In this document: piece by piece, positions 60,036 through 64,000 of the stretch
How the letters are laid out: each line of letters begins with the position of its first letter
Position numbering within the stretch: position 1 is the first letter of the stretch
Source of the DNA: CAYWMP01 sp964459445
Lineage (GTDB): Bacteria; Desulfobacterota; DSM-4660; Desulfatiglandales; HGW-15
Direction: 5' to 3'
Length of the DNA: 64,000 nucleotides
Assembly (NCBI GenBank): GCA_964459445.1
Contig: CAYWMP010000005.1
Span: forward strand, 13,331 to 77,330
The notes under the pieces: generated by a model
The model's input: only the letters and a program-made list of their open reading frames with translations
What the model was told of the DNA's origin: nothing
Databases searched by the model: none
Translations under genes and position numbers: made by a program

Positions 60036-61490
60036 CCTGAAGCGGCACCCTATGCGAAGACGGGTGGGCTTGCTGATGTGGCCGGGGCCTTGCCCGGGGC
60101 CCTAAGACGGCTTGGCGCCGATGTGCGGCTTGTCCTTCCCCTATATCGCATCGTTCGCGATAGAGGATATCGACTGAGCCGGCTCCGAAAAAATCTGAAG
60201 GTCCCTCTCGGTAATCAAACCTTGGCCGCCAATGTCATGGAAACCCGAAACGGGGATGGCGTCCCCGTCTATTTCGTTGAAAGAGAAGATCTTTACGATC
60301 GACCCAATCTCTATGGAGACGGCCGGGGAGATTATTATGACAACCTGGAGCGTTTTACCTTCTTCAGCCACGCTGCCTTGAAACTCGCAGAATCCCTTTC
60401 CTTCAAACCCGATGCCATTCATTGTCACGATTGGGAGACCGGACTCATCCCCGCCCTGATTAAGGGACCCTACAAACGATCAAAAATTATGAAGGCCAAA
60501 CCCACGGTCTTCACTATCCATAACCTTGGGTACCAGGGACTATTTCCTGTTGAAAAATTCCCAATCACCACACTTTCAAAAGAGGCGTTTTTTCACCTTG
60601 AGGGGCTCGAATACTGGGGAAAAATGAGTCTTCTCAAGGCCGGGATTGTTTTCTCTCAAGCTATCACGACCGTAAGCCCTACCTATGCCAGAGAGATTCA
60701 AGAACCGAAATGTGGTATGGGCATGGAAAACATCCTTAAACGCCAGCAGGAGTTCCTCCATGGTATTCTCAATGGGATCGACTACCGTCTTTGGGATCCG
60801 GCACGCGACCCCGACCTTCCTGCCAACTATTCATTAAAGAATTTAACGGGCAAAATAAGATGTAAAGAATCATTGATTCAGGAATTGGGACTGGACCCCT
60901 CACTACTAAAACGGCCGCTCCTCGGGATGACATCGCGCTTGGATGGGCAAAAGGGGCTGGATCTTTTGGTGAAGATGCTTGACAAGCTTCTCGCCCTTGA
61001 GGTGGGATTGGTAATTTTGGGCGCGGGGGATGCCGGGATACAGAAAGCCCTAGAGAAAGCGGCAAGACATCATCGTCGCCGTATAGGGCTTACCCTAGGA
61101 TTCAATGAACCCCTCGCCCATCGCATTATGGCAGGGGCCGATATCTTTCTCATCCCTTCCAGGTACGAGCCCTGCGGCCTTACACAAATGTATGCACTGA
61201 AGTACGGCACAGTGCCTGTGGTGCGGGCAACCGGGGGATTGGAAGACACGGTCGCCAATTTTAATTCCAGGACACTTGAGGGGAATGGATTTAAGTTCGG
61301 TCCCTATGAACCGGATGCCCTATTTGAAGCCATCAGGCAGGCTATTGAGGTTTACAACAAACCATCGAAATGGAAAACGCTGATGCAAAACGGCATGAAA
61401 GAAGACTTTTCCTGGGACCGCTCCGCCCGAAGCTATATGGAAATATATCGCTCTGTCATACAAATGAAACCGAATGAAAAACCGCAATAG
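60036..61490 (+). CDS. glgA: Glycogen (starch) synthase, 5'-truncated by the gap
   Basis: 484 residues are visible from PEAAPYAKTGGLADVAGALPG, which corresponds to near residue 10 of complete GlgA proteins; KTGGL binds ADP-glucose. Further motifs are CHDWETGLIPALI, FTIHNLGYQG, ITTVSPTYAREI, LNGIDYRLWDPA, TSRLDGQKGLDLL and the active-site region FLIPSRYEPCGLTQMYALKYG. It extends alpha-1,4-glucan from ADP-glucose. Its stop codon TAG coincides with the beginning of the structured repeat at 61490. Confidence 0.95.
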   Translation, partial: PEAAPYAKTGGLADVAGALPGALRRLGADVRLVLPLYRIVRDRGYRLSRLRKNLKVPLGNQTLAANVMETRNGDGVPVYFVEREDLYDRPNLYGDGRGDYYDNLERFTFFSHAALKLAESLSFKPDAIHCHDWETGLIPALIKGPYKRSKIMKAKPTVFTIHNLGYQGLFPVEKFPITTLSKEAFFHLEGLEYWGKMSLLKAGIVFSQAITTVSPTYAREIQEPKCGMGMENILKRQQEFLHGILNGIDYRLWDPARDPDLPANYSLKNLTGKIRCKESLIQELGLDPSLLKRPLLGMTSRLDGQKGLDLLVKMLDKLLALEVGLVILGAGDAGIQKALEKAARHHRRRIGLTLGFNEPLAHRIMAGADIFLIPSRYEPCGLTQMYALKYGTVPVVRATGGLEDTVANFNSRTLEGNGFKFGPYEPDALFEAIRQAIEVYNKPSKWKTLMQNGMKEDFSWDRSARSYMEIYRSVIQMKPNEKPQ

Positions 61491-61908
61491 GACGCTGATA
61501 TACGCTGATGCACACTGATATTATCCTTTAAATATCTTACACGATTTATTTGTTTTTTCATGGAATTAAACAAAAGGACCTATCTCTCACAGAGGCCGCC
61601 GAGAGCTCTGAGTTACTCTCAAAATATAGGTAATATGATAAAGAAGATTAAGATCGCTTCATAGAAACATGTGGTGTGTTTCCGAAGGAAATAACAAATC
61701 CACTTGTTATTTCCTTCGGAAAAGCCCCACAATGGCCCGATGAACTTTCATCGGGCTTCCGCTTCGCGGAAGTTTTGAAGCGATAGTCATTTCTAAGCCC
61801 GCTTAATTATCTCTGGGTTCTCAAGGAGTTCGAGCGACCTTGTGCATTACATAAAGGTAGCGGGTGAGAGACAAAGATATCTGCGGTGATCTGCGTTAAT
61901 CTGCGTCC
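61490..61908. repeat. Structured intergenic element between glgA and glgB
   Basis: The ends are inverted relatives: GGACGCTGATATACGCTGAT at the left and ATCTGCGTTAATCTGCGTCC at the right. Inside, ATCGCTTCA (61653-61661) and TGAAGCGAT (61776-61784) enclose a perfect 19-bp stem (TTTCCGAAGGAAATAACAA and its complement, 61679-61722, loop of 6) and two more hairpins (61735-61756 and 61756-61772). No coding frame is present. The nested symmetry fits a mobile miniature element or a strong RNA structure. Confidence 0.75.
61756..61776 (+). terminator. Hairpin with T-run after glgA
   Basis: CTTCCGC and GCGGAAG pair around TTC and are followed by TTTT. It lies in the structured element and may terminate the glgA transcript. 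Confidence 0.5.
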
Positions 61909-61934
61909 AAAATATTCTTATCAATTATAAAACG

Positions 61935-63884
61935 ATGAAACAGAATAAAACGGTAATGTACGATGTGAGCCTGTTGACAGACGACGATTTGCATCTCTTC
62001 AACGAAGGCAGTCATTTTAGGCTCTATGAAAAGCTCGGCGCCCACCCCTTGAACCACAAAGGTGTTGAAGGCGCCTATTTCGCAGTTTGGGCCCCTGATG
62101 CCGAAAAAGTCTGTGTTATGGGCGATTTTAATGGATGGAACAGGTCAAGCCATCCTCTGCTATCCAAGGACCAATCCGGAATCTGGGAGGGCTTTATTCC
62201 CTCCGTGAGCACAGGCGCCAACTACAAATACCAAGTCAATTCCCGATACAAGGGCTACTGGGTGGAAAAAGCCGATCCCTTTGCCCTCTATAGCGAAGTG
62301 CCGCCCAAAACGGCCTCCGTTGTCTGGGATCTGGGCTATGAATGGGGCGACAAGGATTGGATGGCCGAAAGGGGCGCCAAAAACGGCCCAAAGGCCCCCA
62401 TGGCTGTGTATGAAGTCCACCTCGGTTCCTGGATGAGAAGTGCTGAATCAGAGAACCGTGGGCTCAGCTATCGAGAACTCGCCGCTAAGCTGGCAGAGTA
62501 CGTTCAGCATATGGGATTCACCCATGTGGAATTTCTGCCTGTCATGGAGCATCCCTTCTACGGATCCTGGGGATACCAGTGCCTCGGATACTTTTCTCCC
62601 ACCGCGCGATATGGGAAACCCCAGGACTTTATGTATCTGATCGATTGCCTCCATCGTCAAGGTATTAGCGTGATTCTTGATTGGGTGCCGTCCCATTTCC
62701 CAAAGGATGAATACGGACTGGGATTTTTCGACGGCACCCATCTCTATGAACACGATGATCCTCGCAAAGGCATTCATCCGGACTGGGACAGTCTTATTTT
62801 CAACTATGGAAGGAATGAGGTTTGCAGCTTCATTATCAGCAGTGCTTTGTTTTGGTTAGACAAGTATCACGCGGATGGACTCCGCGTAGATGCCGTGGCC
62901 TCTATGCTTTATCTTGACTATGGTCGGAAGGAGAGCGAATGGATTCCCAATGATTACGGCGGTAGAGAGAACCTGGAGGCCATCGGGCTTTTGCGACGCC
63001 TCAATGAAGAAATATATAAGAGCTACCCTGACGTCCAAACCACTGCAGAGGAATCCACGGCTTGGCCCATGGTTTCCCGCCCCACCTATGTGGGCGGATT
63101 GGGTTTCGGAATGAAGTGGGACATGGGTTGGATGCACGACACGCTCGATTATATGTCAAGGGACCCCGTGCACCGGCAGTTCCATCACAACAAACTGACC
63201 TTTCGGATGATCTACGCCTACAATGAGAATTTCCTTTTACCCCTTTCCCACGATGAAGTGGTATACGGTAAAGGCGCACTCCTGCGAAAGATGCCAGGAG
63301 ACGAATGGCAGAAGTTTGCAAACCTGAGGCTTCTGTTTGGTTACATGTATGCTCAACCGGCCAAGAAGCTTCTTTTTATGGGCGGGGAGTTTGGTCAATG
63401 GGATGAGTGGTACCATGAGAAGGGCCTGGATTGGCACTTGCTTGAACATCCTTCTCACTCCGGCGTGCAGCGTTGGGTCCGGGATCTCAACAGCATTTAC
63501 AAAAAAGAACGGGCACTTCATGAACTTGATTTTGAGCCTGAAGGATTCGAGTGGATCGATTGCAATGATGCCCAACAAAGCACCCTGAGCCTTATGCGCA
63601 GAGGGCATGCCGCCGATGAAGTATTGGTCGTTGTATGCAACTTCACGCCTATCCCCAGAGACAACTTCAAGGTGGGAGTTCCTATGGGCGGTATATGGAA
63701 AGAGGTTCTGAACAGCGATGCAGAGCCCTATGGAGGAAGCGGATTGGGAAATGCGGGTGTGGTCGAGGCCAAACCCGTTTCCCACCACGGCAGACCCCAC
63801 TCCCTGTCCCTGACCCTACCGCCGCTGGCAGTGCTTTACCTAAAAAACACAAGCAAGAAGGAAGAGATGAAGTCGGAATATTAG
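61935..63884 (+). CDS. glgB: 1,4-alpha-glucan branching enzyme
   Basis: 649 residues, GH13. An N-terminal CBM48 domain (GAYFAVWAPDAEKVCVMGDFNGW) is followed by the catalytic domain with EFLPVMEHPFYGSWGYQCLGYFSPTARYG, nucleophile Asp in ADGLRVDAVASMLYLDYGR, general acid Glu in TTAEESTAWP and PLSHDEVVYGKG with the transition-state His-Asp. It forms alpha-1,6 branches in glycogen. ATG 61935 has no ribosome binding site, because the element to 61908 ends just upstream. No other cluster gene follows in the window. Confidence 0.95.
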   Translation: MKQNKTVMYDVSLLTDDDLHLFNEGSHFRLYEKLGAHPLNHKGVEGAYFAVWAPDAEKVCVMGDFNGWNRSSHPLLSKDQSGIWEGFIPSVSTGANYKYQVNSRYKGYWVEKADPFALYSEVPPKTASVVWDLGYEWGDKDWMAERGAKNGPKAPMAVYEVHLGSWMRSAESENRGLSYRELAAKLAEYVQHMGFTHVEFLPVMEHPFYGSWGYQCLGYFSPTARYGKPQDFMYLIDCLHRQGISVILDWVPSHFPKDEYGLGFFDGTHLYEHDDPRKGIHPDWDSLIFNYGRNEVCSFIISSALFWLDKYHADGLRVDAVASMLYLDYGRKESEWIPNDYGGRENLEAIGLLRRLNEEIYKSYPDVQTTAEESTAWPMVSRPTYVGGLGFGMKWDMGWMHDTLDYMSRDPVHRQFHHNKLTFRMIYAYNENFLLPLSHDEVVYGKGALLRKMPGDEWQKFANLRLLFGYMYAQPAKKLLFMGGEFGQWDEWYHEKGLDWHLLEHPSHSGVQRWVRDLNSIYKKERALHELDFEPEGFEWIDCNDAQQSTLSLMRRGHAADEVLVVVCNFTPIPRDNFKVGVPMGGIWKEVLNSDAEPYGGSGLGNAGVVEAKPVSHHGRPHSLSLTLPPLAVLYLKNTSKKEEMKSEY

Positions 63885-64000
63885 GATTTCAGGTTTTGGG
63901 TTTCAGTGTTCAGGATCCAAGATTAGGGGTTTGCTGACACCTGAAAACTAGCCAAACATATTTGAAATTCGCTTCAACTTTGAATCACGTTGCTTATTGT
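63885..64000. other. 3' end of the window
   Basis: Begins with TTTCAGGTTTTGGGTTTCAGTG, a degenerate TTCAGG-type simple repeat that occurs between genes in many related genomes. No gene start is visible. Confidence 0.4.

Noticed and set aside
58680..61490. A single GT81-GlgA fusion protein
   Set aside because: The joint is made of 100 N; each half aligns with a complete separate family, and the GlgA start motif follows directly after the gap.

Overview
The window looks like a chromosomal segment of an anaerobic deltaproteobacterium (Desulfobacterota-like), probably from a metagenome assembly because a run of exactly 100 N lies inside it (59936-60035). The taxonomic guess rests on gene content: an anaerobic-type precorrin C20-methyltransferase, a NikKLM/QO-type nickel/cobalt ECF transporter, an ADP-forming acyl-CoA synthetase pair, an AmmeMemoRadiSam radical SAM enzyme, a Tat-exported poly-[4Fe-4S] protein with a b-type cytochrome subunit, many HDOD/HD-GYP and hybrid-kinase genes, and abundant palindromic extragenic repeats. 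No single gene proves it.

Layout. 0-6 kb: cobalamin and nickel/cobalt acquisition (cbiL partial, a Gate-domain membrane protein, cbiQ-cbiO facing nikM-nikL-nikK). 6.6-10.8 kb: an HDOD-GAF-histidine kinase and a REC-PAS-kinase-REC hybrid. 11-13.7 kb: three AT-rich orphan lipoprotein-like genes. 14-16.4 kb: a tandem duplication of an HD-GYP gene, each copy behind a sigma-28 (FliA)-type promoter. 16.6-21.3 kb (minus): a nicotinamidase-like hydrolase, two very small genes and a double-length M16 protease. 21.6-25.8 kb: a sigma-54-type promoter, a 55-aa gene, and an HDOD / kinase / response regulator / HDOD operon. 26-32.4 kb: a PLP decarboxylase with a GltS-type carrier, a large hybrid kinase and a Tat-exported metallo-beta-lactamase-fold protein. 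32.7-39.2 kb: a TetR-controlled envelope export operon (LolA-like protein, two FtsX-type permeases, an ATPase, an outer-membrane barrel).

39.3-43.4 kb is an accessory stretch next to two tRNA genes. It holds an Ada-type zinc-binding small protein, a Phd/VapC toxin-antitoxin pair, a putative Panacea-antitoxin/MazF-fold toxin pair and a zinc-ribbon pRiA4b-like protein. 43.6-45.7 kb: tRNA-Lys, tRNA-Arg, rplM-rpsI, truA. 45.7-51.4 kb: small conserved genes, amrS with a methyltransferase, an ECF sigma/anti-sigma pair and an FeS/cytochrome b module. 51.5-57 kb: an SLC12-like permease, the two subunits of an ADP-forming acyl-CoA synthetase, and MscS. 57.2-63.9 kb: glycerate 2-kinase, a glucosyl-3-phosphoglycerate-synthase-like glycosyltransferase, glycogen synthase and branching enzyme, suggesting a link between glucosylglycerate and storage alpha-glucan.

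The best candidates for something new are the Panacea/MazF-like pair with its palindrome at the predicted start of transcription, the duplicated sigma-28 HD-GYP genes, the sigma-54-headed HDOD signalling operon with its 55-aa leader gene, the TetR-LolA-ABC-porin export operon with twin operators, the N-terminal histidines shared by the extracytoplasmic Ni/Co subunits, and several families of structured intergenic repeats. All assignments were made by reading motifs; no database search was run.
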